From: Cladorhizidae sp. MBARI D1340-BT2
Taxonomy: Eukaryota; Porifera; Demospongiae; Poecilosclerida; Cladorhizidae
Reading direction: 5' to 3'
Length of the DNA stretch: 64,000 bases
NCBI GenBank assembly: GCA_028752905.1
Contig: JAQNBH010000013.1
Location: forward strand, 10,902,897-10,966,896
Shown here: positions 12,833 through 27,800 of the stretch, piece by piece
Layout of the letters: the number at the start of each line of letters is the position of its first letter
How positions within the stretch are numbered: position 1 is the stretch's first letter
Notes under the pieces: generated by a model
What the model was told of the DNA's origin: nothing
What the model saw: the letters and a program-made list of their open reading frames with translations, nothing else
Database searches by the model: none
Translations under genes and position numbers: made by a program

Positions 12833-15800
12833 TTAAGCTTTAGTTAGATAGCTTGATAAAAACACAGTTGCATCCCGGTAGCTATTTTTAACATGCATAC
12901 CTAGTGTAATCACTTCAATAGACACTCCATGCGCTGCCACCAACCAACCATCATCCATCATGCTGCCTTCTCGTATACAACTAGTCACAAAAAAATATTG
13001 TTCAATTTTAAGCATGTTTGATATTTTTGGTGAAATTATTTCCAAATTTTTTATCCTGCAAGGTTGCAACATTCGTTTTAAATTCTTTGTGATCTCTTAA
13101 AGATATCTACTTTCATCATAATTATATGCACAAGAAGATATATTGCCCTAATTAACCAATTCTCGCAAAGACAAAAGTTTTTGCTTAAGTAGTGGTGTGT
13201 GCTCAATTAGATCAATCTTTAAAAAGTGTTAGTGCTTCACTCCTCCTAACCGTCCCCCCATAAAGCAAGCCACAACTTCTGCAGCAGCTATGGTACACAA
13301 GAGTTTACCATAATCTTCGTATAAAAATAAACAGCATAAAGTCATTTGAGTTTGGGTCTGGGGCATTTAAGCTTTAGTTAGATAGCTTGATAAAAACACA
13401 GTTGCATCAGCTATTTTTAACATGCATACCTAGTGTAATCACTTCAATAGACACTCCATGCGCTGCCACCAACCAACCATCATCCATCATGCTGCCTTCT
13501 CGTATACAACTAGTCACAAAAAAATATTGTTCAATTTTAAGCACGTTTGATATTTTTGGTGAAATTATTTCCAAATTTTTTATCCTGCAAGGTTGCAACA
13601 TTCGTTTTAAATTCTTTGTGATCTCTTAAAGATATCTACTTTCATCATAATTATATGCACAAGAAGATATATTGCCCTAATTAACCAATTCTCGCAAAGA
13701 CAAAAGTTTTTGCTTAAGTAGTGGTGTGTGCTCAATTAGATCAATCTTTAAAAAGTGTTAGTGCTTCACTCCTCCTAACCGTCCCCCCATAAAGCAAGCC
13801 ACAACTTCTGCAGCAGCTATGGTACACAAGAGTTTACCATAATCTTCGTATAAAAATAAACAGAATAAAGTCATTTGAGTTTGGGTCTGGGGCATTTAAG
13901 CTTTAGTTAGATAGCTTGATAAAAACACAGTTGCATCCCGGTAGCTATTTTTAACATGCATACCTAGTGTAATCACTTCAATAGACACTCCATGCGCTGC
14001 CACCAACCAACCATCATCCATCATGCTGCCTATCTCGTATACAGCTAGTCACAAAAAAATATTGTTCAATTTTAAGCACGTTTGATATTTTTGGTGAAAT
14101 TATTTCCAAATTTTTTATCCTGCAAGGTTGCAACATTCGTTTTAAATTCTTTGTGATCTCTTAAAGATATCTACTTTCATCATAATTATATGCACAAGAA
14201 GATATATTGCCCTAATTAACCAATTCTCGCAAAGACAAAAGTTTTTGCTTAAGTAGTGGTGTGTGCTCAATTAGATCAATCTTTAAAAAGTGTTAGTGCT
14301 TCACTCCTCCTAACCGTCCCCCCATAAAGCAAGCCACAACTTCTGCAGCAGCTATGGTACACAAGAGTTTACCATAATCTTCGTATAAAAATAAACAGCA
14401 TAAAGTCATTTGAGTTTGGGTCTGGGGCATTTAAGCTTTAGTTAGATAGCTTGATAAAAACACAGTTGCATCCCGGTAGCTATTTTTAACATGCATACCT
14501 AGTGTAATCACTTCAATAGACACTCCATGTGCTGCCACCAACCAACCATCATCCATCATGCTGCCTTCTCGTATACAACTAGTTACAAAAAAATATTGTT
14601 CAATTTTAAGCACGTTTGATATTTTTGGTGAAATTATTTCCAAATTTTTTATCCTGCAAGGTTGCAACATTCGTTTTAAATTCTTTGTGATCTCTTAAAG
14701 ATATCTACTTTCATCATAATTATATGCACAAGAAGATATATTGCCCTAATTAACCAATTCTCGCAAAGACAAAAGTTTTTGCTTAAGTAGTGGTGTGTGC
14801 TCAATTAGATCAATCTTTAAAAAGTGTTAGTGCTTCACTCCTTCTAACCGTCCCCCCATAAAGTAAGCCACAACTTCTGCAGCAGCTATGGTACACAAGA
14901 GTTTACCATAATCTTCGTATAAAAATAAACAGCATAAAGTCATTTGAGTTTGGGTCTGGGGCATTTAAGCTTTAGTTAGATAGCTTGATAAAAACACAGT
15001 TGCATCCCGGTAGCTATTTTTAACATGCATACCTAGTGTAATCACTTCAATAGACATTCCATGCGCTGCCACTAACCAACCATCATCCATCATGCTGCCT
15101 TCTCGTATACAACTAGTCACAAAAAAATATTGTTCAATTTTAAGCATGTTTGATATTTTTGGTGAAATTATTTCCAAATTTTTTATCCTGCAAGGTTGCA
15201 ACATTCGTTTTAAATTCTTTGTGATCTCTTAAAGATATCTACTTTCATCATAATTATATGCACAAGAAGATATATTGCCCTAATTAACCAATTCTCGCAA
15301 AGACAAAAGTTTTTGCTTAAGTAGTGGTGTGTGCTCAATTAGATCAATCTTTAAAAAGTGTTAGTGCTTCACTCCTCCTAACCGTCCCCCCATAAAGCAA
15401 GCCACAACTTCTGCAGCAGCTATGGTACACAAGAGTTTACCATAATCTTCGTATAAAAATAAACAGCATAAAGTCATTTGAGTTTGGGTCTGGGGCATTT
15501 AAGCTTTAGTTAGATAGCTTGATAAAAACACAGTTGCATCCCGGTAGCTATTTTTAACATGCATACCTAGTGTAATCACTTCAATAGACACTCCATGCGC
15601 TGCCACCAACCAACCATCATCCATCATGCTGCCTTCTCGTATACAACTAGTCACCAAAAAATATTGTTCAATTTTAAGCACGTTTGATATTTTTGGTGAA
15701 ATTATTTCCAAATTTTTTATCCTGCAAGGTTGCAACATTCGTTTTAAATTCTTTGTGATCTCTTAAAGATATCTACTTTCATCATAATTATATGCACAAG

Positions 15801-18800
15801 AAGATATATTGCCCTAATTAACCAATTCTCGCAAAGACAAAAGTTTTTGCTTAAGTAGTGGTGTGTGCTCAATTAGATCAATCTTTAAAAAGTGTTAGTG
15901 CTTCACTCCTTCTAACCGTCCCCCCATAAAGCAAGCCACAACTTCTGCAGCAGCTATGGTACACAAGAGTTTACCATAATCTTCGTATAAAAATAAACAG
16001 CATAAAGTCATTTGAGTTTGGGTCTGGGGCATTTAAGCTTTAGTTAGATAGCTTGATAAAAACACAGTTGCATCCCGGTAGCTATTTTTAACATGCATAC
16101 CTAGTGTAATCACTTCAATAGACACTCCATGCGCTGCCACCAACCAACCATCATCCATCATGCTGCCTTCTCGTATACAACTAGTCACAAAAAGATATTG
16201 TTCAATTTTAAGCATGTTTGATATTTTTGGTGAAATTATTTCCAAATTTTTTATCCTGCAAGGTTGCAACATTCGTTTTAAATTCTTTGTGATCTCTTAA
16301 AGATATCTACTTTCATCATAATTATATGCACAAGAAGATATATTGCCCTAATTAACCAATTCTCGCAAAGACAAAAGTTTTTGCTTAAGTAGTGGTGTGT
16401 GCTCAATTAGATCAATCTTTAAAAAGTGTTAGTGCTTCACTCCTCCTAACCGTCCCCCCATAAAGCAAGCCACAACTTCTGCAGCAGCTATGGTACACAA
16501 GAGTTTACCATAATCTTCGTATAAAAATAAACAGCATAAAGTCATTTGAGTTTGGGTCTGGGGCATTTAAGCTTTAGTTAGATAGCTTGATAAAAACACA
16601 GTTGCATCAGCTATTTTTAACATGCATACCTAGTGTAATCACTTCAATAGACACTCCATGCGCTGCCACCAACCAACCATCATCCATCATGCTGCCTTCT
16701 CGTATACAACTAGTCACAAAAAAATATTGTTCAATTTTAAGCACGTTTGATATTTTTGGTGAAATTATTTCCAAATTTTTTTATCCTGCAAGGTTGCAAC
16801 ATTCGTTTTAAATTCTTTGTGATCTCTTAAAGATATCTACTTTCATCATAATTATATGCACAAGAAGATATATTGCCCTAATTAACCAATTCTCGCAAAG
16901 ACAAAAGTTTTTGCTTAAGTAGTGGTGTGTGCTCAATTAGATCAATCTTTAAAAAGTGTTAGTGCTTCACTCCTTCTAACCGTCCCCCCATAAAGCAAGC
17001 CACAACTTCTGCAGCAGCTATGGTACACAAGAGTTTACCATAATCTTCGTATAAAAATAAACAGCATAAAGTCATTTGAGTTTGGGTCTGGGGCATTTAA
17101 GCTTTAGTTAGATAGCTTGATAAAAACACAGTTGCATCCCGGTGGTAGCTATTTTTAACATGCATACCTAGTGTAATCACTTCAATAGACACTCCATGCG
17201 CTGCCACCAACCAACCATCATCCATCATGCTGCCTATCTCGTATACAGCTAGTCACAAAAAAATATTGTTCAATTTTAAGCACGTTTGATATTTTTGGTG
17301 AAATTATTTCCAAATTTTTTATCCTGCAAGGTTGCAACATTCGTTTTAAATTCTTTGTGATCTCTTAAAGATATCTACTTTCATCATAATTATATGCACA
17401 AGAAGATATATTGCCCTAATTAACCAATTCTCGCAAAGACAAAAGTTTTTGCTTAAGTAGTGGTGTGTGCTCAATTAGATCAATCTTTAAAAAGTGTTAG
17501 TGCTTCACTCCTTCTAACCGTCCCCCCATAAAGCAAGCCACAACTTCTGCAGCAGCTATGGTACACAAGAGTTTACCATAATCTTCGTATAAAAATAAAC
17601 AGCATAAAGTCATTTGAGTTTGGGTCTGGGGCATTTAAGCTTTAGTTAGATAGCTTGATAAAAACACAGTTGCATCCCGGTAGCTATTTTTAACATGCAT
17701 ACCTAGTGTAATCACTTCAATAGACACTCCATGCGCTGCCACCAACCAACCATCATCCATCATGCTGCCTTCTCGTATACAACTAGTCACAAAAAGATAT
17801 TGTTCAATTTTAAGCACGTTTGATATTTTTGGTGAAATTATTTCCAAATTTTTTATCCTGCAAGGTTGCAACATTCGTTTTAAATTCTTTGTGATCTCTT
17901 AAAGATATCTACTTTCATCATAATTATATGCACAAGAAGATATATTGCCCTAATTAACCAATTCTCGCAAAGACAAAAGTTTTTGCTTAAGTAGTGGTGT
18001 GTGCTCAATTAGATCAATCTTTAAAAAGTGTTAGTGCTTCACTCCTCCTAACCGTCCCCCCATAAAGCAAGCCACAACTTCTGCAGCAGCTATGGTACAC
18101 AAGAGTTTACCATAATCTTCGTATAAAAATAAACAGCATAAAGTCATTTGAGTTTGGGTCTGGGGCATTTAAGCTTTAGTTAGATAGCTTGATAAAAACA
18201 CAGTTGCATCCCGGTAGCTATTTTTAACATGCATACCTAGTGTAATCACTTCAATAGACACTCCATGCGCTGCCACCAACCAACCATCATCCATCATGCT
18301 GCCTATCTCGTATACAGCTAGTCACAAAAAAATATTGTTCAATTTTAAGCACGTTTGATATTTTTGGTGAAATTATTTCCAAATTTTTTATCCTGCAAGG
18401 TTGCAACATTCGTTTTAAATTCTTTGTGATCTCTTAAAGATATCTACTTTCATCATAATTATATGCACAAGAAGATATATTGCCCTAATTAACCAATTCT
18501 CGCAAAGACAAAAGTTTTTGCTTAAGTAGTGGTGTGTGCTCAATTAGATCAATCTTTAAAAAGTGTTAGTGCTTCACTCCTTCTAACCGTCCCCCCATAA
18601 AGCAAGCCACAACTTCTGCAGCAGCTATGGTACACAAGAGTTTACCATAATCTTCGTATAAAAATAAACAGCATAAAGTCATTTGAGTTTGGGTCTGGGG
18701 CATTTAAGCTTTAGTTAGATAGCTTGATAAAAACACAGTTGCATCCCGGTAGCTATTTTTAACATGCATACCTAGTGTAATCACTTCAATAGACACTCCA

Positions 18801-21800
18801 TGCGCTGCCACCAACCAACCATCATCCATCATGCTGCCTTCTCGTATACAACTAGTCACAAAAAGATATTGTTCAATTTTAAGCATGTTTGATATTTTTG
18901 GTGAAATTATTTCCAAATTTTTTATCCTGCAAGGTTGCAACATTCGTTTTAAATTCTTTGTGATCTCTTAAAGATATCTACTTTCATCATAATTATATGC
19001 ACAAGAAGATATATTGCCCTAATTAACCAATTCTCGCAAAGACAAAAGTTTTTGCTTAAGTAGTGGTGTGTGCTCAATTAGATCAATCTTTAAAAAGTGT
19101 TAGTGCTTCACTCCTCCTAACCGTCCCCCCATAAAGCAAGCCACAACTTCTGCAGCAGCTATGGTACACAAGAGTTTACCATAATCTTCGTATAAAAATA
19201 AACAGCATAAAGTCATTTGAGTTTGGGTCTGGGGCATTTAAGCTTTAGTTAGATAGCTTGATAAAAACACAGTTGCATCAGCTATTTTTAACATGCATAC
19301 CTAGTGTAATCACTTCAATAGACACTCCATGCGCTGCCACCAACCAACCATCATCCATCATGCTGCCTTCTCGTATACAACTAGTCACAAAAAAATATTG
19401 TTCAATTTTAAGCACGTTTGATATTTTTGGTGAAATTATTTCCAAATTTTTTTATCCTGCAAGGTTGCAACATTCGTTTTAAATTCTTTGTGATCTCTTA
19501 AAGATATCTACTTTCATCATAATTATATGCACAAGAAGATATATTGCCCTAATTAACCAATTCTCGCAAAGACAAAAGTTTTTGCTTAAGTAGTGGTGTG
19601 TGCTCAATTAGATCAATCTTTAAAAAGTGTTAGTGCTTCACTCCTCCTAACCGTCCCCCCATAAAGCAAGCCACAACTTCTGCAGCAGCTATGGTACACA
19701 AGAGTTTACCATAATCTTCGTATAAAAATAAACAGCATAAAGTCATTTGAGTTTGGGTCTGGGGCATTTAAGCTTTAGTTAGATAGCTTGATAAAAACAC
19801 AGTTGCATCCCGGTGGTAGCTATTTTTAACATGCATACCTAGTGTAATCACTTCAATAGACACTCCATGCGCTGCCACCAACCAACCATCATCCATCATG
19901 CTGCCTTCTCGTATACAACTAGTCACAAAAAAATATTGTTCAATTTTAAGCACGTTTGATATTTTTGGTGAAATTATTTCCAAATTTTTTATCCTGCAAG
20001 GTTGCAACATTCGTTTTAAATTCTTTGTGATCTCTTAAAGATATCTACTTTCATCATAATTATATGCACAAGAAGATATATTGCCCTAATTAACAAATTC
20101 TCGCAAAGACAAAAGTTTTTGCTTAAGTAGTGGTGTGTGCTCAATTAGATCAATCTTTAAAAAGTGTTAGTGCTTCACTCCTTCTAACCGTCCCCCCATA
20201 AAGTAAGCCACAACTTCTGCAGCAGCTATGGTACACAAGAGTTTACTATAATCTTCGTATAAAAATAAACAGCATAAAGTCATTTGAGTTTGGGTCTGGG
20301 GCATTTAAGCTTTAGTTAGATAGCTTGATAAAAACACAGTTGCATCCCGGTAGCTATTTTTAACATGCATACCTAGTGTAATCACTTCAATAGACACTCC
20401 ATGCGCTGCCACCAACTAACCATCATCCATCATGCTGCCTTCTCGTATACAACTAGTCACAAAAAAATATTGTTCAATTTTAAGCACGTTTGATATTTTT
20501 GGTGAAATTATTTCCAAATTTTTTATCCTGCAAGGTTGCAACATTCGTTTTAAATTCTTTGTGATCTCTTAAAGATATCTACTTTCATCATAATTATATG
20601 CACAAGAAGATATATTGCCCTAATTAACCAATTCTCGCAAAGACAAAAGTTTTTGCTTAAGTAGTGGTGTGTGCTCAATTAGATCAATCTTTAAAAAGTG
20701 TTAGTGCTTCACTCCTCCTAACCGTCCCCCCATAAAGCAAGCCACAACTTCTGCAGCAGCTATGGTACACAAGAGTTTACCATAATCTTCGTATAAAAAT
20801 AAACAGCATAAAGTCATTTGAGTTTGGGTCTGGGGCATTTAAGCTTTAGTTAGATAGCTTGATAAAAACACAGTTGCATCCCGGTAGCTATTTTTAACAT
20901 GCATACCTAGTGTAATCACTTCAATAGACACTCCATGCGCTGCCACCAACCAACCATCATCCATCATGCTGCCTATCTCGTATACAGCTAGTCACAAAAA
21001 AATATTGTTCAATTTTAAGCACGTTTGATATTTTTGGTGAAATTATTTCCAAATTTTTTATCCTGCAAGGTTGCAACATTCGTTTTAAATTCTTTGTGAT
21101 CTCTTAAAGATATCTACTTTCATCATAATTATATGCACAAGAAGATATATTGCCCTAATTAACCAATTCTCGCAAAGACAAAAGTTTTTGCTTAAGTAGT
21201 GGTGTGTGCTCAATTAGATCAATCTTTAAAAAGTGTTAGTGCTTCACTCCTCCTAACCGTCCCCCCATAAAGCAAGCCACAACTTCTGCAGCAGCTATGG
21301 TACACAAGAGTTTACCATAATCTTCGTATAAAAATAAACAGCATAAAGTCATTTGAGTTTGGGTCTGGGGCATTTAAGCTTTAGTTAGATAGCTTGATAA
21401 AAACACAGTTGCATCCCGGTAGCTATTTTTAACATGCATACCTAGTGTAATCACTTCAATAGACACTCCATGCGCTGCCACCAACCAACCATCATCCATC
21501 ATGCTGCCTTCTCGTATACAACTAGTTACAAAAAAATATTGTTCAATTTTAAGCACGTTTGATATTTTTGGTGAAATTATTTCCAATTTTTTTATCCTGC
21601 AAGGTTGCAACATTCGTTTTAAATTCTTTGTGATCTCTTAAAGATATCTACTTTCATCATAATTATATGCACAAGAAGATATATTGCCCTAATTAACCAA
21701 TTCTCGCAAAGACAAAAGTTTTTGCTTAAGTAGTGGTGTGTGCTCAATTAGATCAATCTTTAAAAAGTGTTAGTGCTTCACTCCTCCTAACCGTCCCCCC

Positions 21801-24800
21801 ATAAAGCAAGCCACAACTTCTGCAGCAGCTATGGTACACAAGAGTTTACCATAATCTTCGTATAAAAATAAACAGCATAAAGTCATTTGAGTTTGGGTCT
21901 GGGGCATTTAAGCTTTAGTTAGATAGCTTGATAAAAACACAGTTGCATCCCGGTAGCTATTTTTAACATGCATACCTAGTGTAATCACTTCAATAGACAC
22001 TCCATGCGCTGCCACCAACCAACCATCATCCATCATGCTGCCTTCTCGTATACAACTAGTCACCAAAAAATATTGTTCAATTTTAAGCACGTTTGATATT
22101 TTTGGTGAAATTATTTCCAAATTTTTTATCCTGCAAGGTTGCAACATTCGTTTTAAATTCTTTGTGATCTCTTAAAGATATCTACTTTCATCATAATTAT
22201 ATGCACAAGAAGATATATTGCCCTAATTAACCAATTCTCGCAAAGACAAAAGTTTTTGCTTAAGTAGTGGTGTGTGCTCAATTAGATCAATCTTTAAAAA
22301 GTGTTAGTGCTTCACTCCTTCTAACCGTCCCCCCATAAAGCAAGCCACAACTTCTGCAGCAGCTATGGTACACAAGAGTTTACCATAATCTTCGTATAAA
22401 AATAAACAGCATAAAGTCATTTGAGTTTGGGTCTGGGGCATTTAAGCTTTAGTTAGATAGCTTGATAAAAACACAGTTGCATCCCGGTAGCTATTTTTAA
22501 CATGCATACCTAGTGTAATCACTTCAATAGACACTCCATGCGCTGCCACCAACCAACCATCATCCATCATGCTGCCTTCTCGTATACAACTAGTCACAAA
22601 AAGATATTGTTCAATTTTAAGCACGTTTGATATTTTTGGTGAAATTATTTCCAAATTTTTTATCCTGCAAGGTTGCAACATTCGTTTTAAATTCTTTGTG
22701 ATCTCTTAAAGATATCTACTTTCATCATAATTATATGCACAAGAAGATATATTGCCCTAATTAACCAATTCTCGCAAAGACAAAAGTTTTTGCTTAAGTA
22801 GTGGTGTGTGCTCAATTAGATCAATCTTTAAAAAGTGTTAGTGCTTCACTCCTCCTAACCGTCCCCCCATAAAGCAAGCCACAACTTCTGCAGCAGCTAT
22901 GGTACACAAGAGTTTACCATAATCTTCGTATAAAAATAAACAGCATAAAGTCATTTGAGTTTGGGTCTGGGGCATTTAAGCTTTAGTTAGATAGCTTGAT
23001 AAAAACACAGTTGCATCAGCTATTTTTAACATGCATACCTAGTGTAATCACTTCAATAGACACTCCATGCGCTGCCACCAACCAACCATCATCCATCATG
23101 CTGCCTTCTCGTATACAACTAGTCACAAAAAAATATTGTTCAATTTTAAGCACGTTTGATATTTTTGGTGAAATTATTTCCAAATTTTTTTATCCTGCAA
23201 GGTTGCAACATTCGTTTTAAATTCTTTGTGATCTCTTAAAGATATCTACTTTCATCATAATTATATGCACAAGAAGATATATTGCCCTAATTAACCAATT
23301 CTCGCAAAGACAAAAGTTTTTGCTTAAGTAGTGGTGTGTGCTCAATTAGATCAATCTTTAAAAAGTGTTAGTGCTTCACTCCTCCTAACCGTCCCCCCAT
23401 AAAGCAAGCCACAACTTCTGCAGCAGCTATGGTACACAAGAGTTTACCATAATCTTCGTATAAAAATAAACAGCATAAAGTCATTTGAGTTTGGGTCTGG
23501 GGCATTTAAGCTTTAGTTAGATAGCTTGATAAAAACACAGTTGCATCCCGGTAGCTATTTTTAACATGCATACCTAGTGTAATCACTTCAATAGACACTC
23601 CATGCGCTGCCACCAACCAACCATCATCCATCATGCTGCCTTCTCGTATACAACTAGTCACAAAAAAATATTGTTCAATTTTAAGCACGTTTGATATTTT
23701 TGGTGAAATTATTTCCAAATTTTTTATCCTGCAAGGTTGCAACATTCGTTTTAAATTCTTTGTGATCTCTTAAAGATATCTACTTTCATCATAATTATAT
23801 GCACAAGAAGATATATTGCCCTAATTAACCAATTCTCGCAAAGACAAAAGTTTTTGCTTAAGTAGTGGTGTGTGCTCAATTAGATCAATCTTTAAAAAGT
23901 GTTAGTGCTTCACTCCTTCTAACCGTCCCCCCATAAAGTAAGCCACAACTTCTGCAGCAGCTATGGTACACAAGAGTTTACTATAATCTTCGTATAAAAA
24001 TAAACAGCATAAAGTCATTTGAGTTTGGGTCTGGGGCATTTAAGCTTTAGTTAGATAGCTTGATAAAAACACAGTTGCATCCCGGTAGCTATTTTTAACA
24101 TGCATACCTAGTGTAATCACTTCAATAGACACTCCATGCGCTGCCACCAACCAACCATCATCCATCATGCTGCCTTCTCGTATACAACTAGTCACAAAAA
24201 AATATTGTTCAATTTTAAGCATGTTTGATATTTTTGGTGAAATTATTTCCAAATTTTTTATCCTGCAAGGTTGCAACATTCGTTTTAAATTCTTTGTGAT
24301 CTCTTAAAGATATCTACTTTCATCATAATTATATGCACAAGAAGATATATTGCCCTAATTAACCAATTCTCGCAAAGACAAAAGTTTTTGCTTAAGTAGT
24401 GGTGTGTGCTCAATTAGATCAATCTTTAAAAAGTGTTAGTGCTTCACTCCTCCTAACCGTCCCCCCATAAAGCAAGCCACAACAGAGCTATGGTACACAA
24501 GAGTTTACCATAATCTTCGTATAAAAATAAACAGCATAAAGTCATTTGAGTTTGGGTCTGGGGCATTTAAGCTTTAGTTAGATAGCTTGATAAAAACACA
24601 GTTGCATCCCGGTAGCTATTTTTAACATGCATACCTAGTGTAATCACTTCAATAGACACTCCATGCGCTGCCACCAACCAACCATCATCCATCATGCTGC
24701 CTTCTCGTATACAACTAGTCACAAAAAAATATTGTTCAATTTTAAGCACGTTTGATATTTTTGGTGAAATTATTTCCAAATTTTTTATCCTGCAAGGTTG

Positions 24801-27800
24801 CAACATTCGTTTTAAATTCTTTGTGATCTCTTAAAGATATCTACTTTCATCATAATTATATGCACAAGAAGATATATTGCCCTAATTAACCAATTCTCGC
24901 AAAGACAAAAGTTTTTGCTTAAGTAGTGGTGTGTGCTCAATTAGATCAATCTTTAAAAAGTGTTAGTGCTTCACTCCTTCTAACCGTCCCCCCATAAAGT
25001 AAGCCACAACTTCTGCAGCAGCTATGGTACACAAGAGTTTACCATAATCTTCGTATAAAAATAAACAGCATAAAGTCATTTGAGTTTGGGTCTGGGGCAT
25101 TTAAGCTTTAGTTAGATAGCTTGATAAAAACACAGTTGCATCCCGGTAGCTATTTTTAACATGCATACCTAGTGTAATCACTTCAATAGACACTCCATGC
25201 GCTGCCACCAACCAACCATCATCCATCATGCTGCCTTCTCGTATACAACTAGTCCCAAAAAAATATTGTTCAATTTTAAGCATGTTTGATATTTTTGGTG
25301 AAATTATTTCCAAATTTTTTATCCTGCAAGGTTGCAACATTCGTTTTAAATTCTTTGTGATCTCTTAAAGATATCTACTTTCATCATAATTATATGCACA
25401 AGAAGATATATTGCCCTAATTAACCAATTCTCGCAAAGACAAAAGTTTTTGCTTAAGTAGTGGTGTGTGCTCAATTAGATCAATCTTTAAAAAGTGTTAG
25501 TGCTTCACTCCCCCTAACCGTCCCCCCATAAAGCAAGCCACAACTTCTGCAGCAGCTATGGTACACAAGAGTTTACCATAATCTTCGTATAAAAATAAAC
25601 AGCATAAAGTCATTTGAGTTTGGGTCTGGGGCATTTAAGCTTTAGTTAGATAGCTTGATAAAAACACAGTTGCATCCCGGTAGCTATTTTTAACATGCAT
25701 ACCTAGTGTAATCACTTCAATAGACACTCCATGCGCTGCCACCAACCAACCATCATCCATCATGCTGCCTTCTCGTATACAACTAGTCACCAAAAAATAT
25801 TGTTCAATTTTAAGCACGTTTGATATTTTTGGTGAAATTATTTCCAAATTTTTTATCCTGCAAGGTTGCAACATTCGTTTTAAATTCTTTGTGATCTCTT
25901 AAAGATATCTACTTTCATCATAATTATATGCACAAGAAGATATATTGCCCTAATTAACCAATTCTCGCAAAGACAAAAGTTTTTGCTTAAGTAGTGGTGT
26001 GTGCTCAATTAGATCAATCTTTAAAAAGTGTTAGTGCTTCACTCCTTCTAACCGTCCCCCCATAAAGCAAGCCACAACTTCTGCAGCAGCTATGGTACAC
26101 AAGAGTTTACCATAATCTTCGTATAAAAATAAACAGCATAAAGTCATTTGAGTTTGGGTCTGGGGCATTTAAGCTTTAGTTAGATAGCTTGATAAAAACA
26201 CAGTTGCATCCCGGTAGCTATTTTTAACATGCATACCTAGTGTAATCACTTCAATAGACACTCCATGCGCTGCCACCAACCAACCATCATCCATCATGCT
26301 GCCTTCTCGTATACAACTAGTCACAAAAAGATATTGTTCAATTTTAAGCATGTTTGATATTTTCGGTGAAATTATTTCCAAATTTTTTATCCTGCAAGGT
26401 TGCAACATTCGTTTTAAATTCTTTGTGATCTCTTAAAGATATCTACTTTCATCATAATTATATGCACAAGAAGATATATTGCCCTAATTAACCAATTCTC
26501 GCAAAGACAAAAGTTTTTGCTTAAGTAGTGGTGTGTGCTCAATTAGATCAATCTTTAAAAAGTGTTAGTGCTTCACTCCTCCTAACCGTCCCCCCATAAA
26601 GCAAGCCACAACTTCTGCAGCAGCTATGGTACACAAGAGTTTACCATAATCTTCGTATAAAAATAAACAGCATAAAGTCATTTGAGTTTGGGTCTGGGGC
26701 ATTTAAGCTTTAGTTAGATAGCTTGATAAAAACACAGTTGCATCCCGGTAGCTATTTTTAACATGCATACCTAGTGTAATCACTTCAATAGACACTCCAT
26801 GCGCTGCCACCAACCAACCATCATCCATCATGCTGCCTTCTCGTATACAACTAGTCACCAAAAAATATTGTTCAATTTTAAGCACGTTTGATATTTTTGG
26901 TGAAATTATTTCCAAATTTTTTTATCCTGCAAGGTTGCAACATTCGTTTTAAATTCTTTGTGATCTCTTAAAGATATCTACTTTCATCATAATTATATGC
27001 ACAAGAAGATATATTGCCCTAATTAACCAATTCTCGCAAAGACAAAAGTTTTTGCTTAAGTAGTGGTGTGTGCTCAATTTGATCAATCTTTAAAAAGTGT
27101 TAGTGCTTCACTCCTCCTAACCGTCCCCCCATAAAGCAAGCCACAACTTCTGCAGCAGCTATGGTACACAAGAGTTTACCATAATCTTCGTATAAAAATA
27201 AACAGCATAAAGTCATTTGAGTTTGGGTCTGGGGCATTTAAGCTTTAGTTAGATAGCTTGATAAAAACACAGTTGCATCCCGGTAGCTATTTTTAACATG
27301 CATACCTAGTGTAATCACTTCAATAGACACTCCATGCGCTGCCACCAACCAACCATCATCCATCATGCTGCCTTCTCGTATACAGCTAGTCACAAAAAAA
27401 TATTGTTCAATTTTAAGCACGTTTGATATTTTTGGTGAAATTATTTCCAAATTTTTTATCCTGCAAGGTTGCAACATTCGTTTTAAATTCTTTGTGATCT
27501 CTTAAAGATATCTACTTTCATCATAATTATATGCACAAGAAGATATATTGCCCTAATTAACCAATTCTCGCAAAGACAAAAGTTTTTGCTTAAGTAGTGG
27601 TGTGTGCTCAATTAGATCAATCTTTAAAAAGTGTTAGTGCTTCACTCCTCCTAACCGTCCCCCCATAAAGCAAGCCACAACTTCTGCAGCAGCTATGGTA
27701 CACAAGAGTTTACCATAATCTTCGTATAAAAATAAACAGCATAAAGTCATTTGAGTTTGGGTCTGGGGCATTTAAGCTTTAGTTAGATAGCTTGATAAAA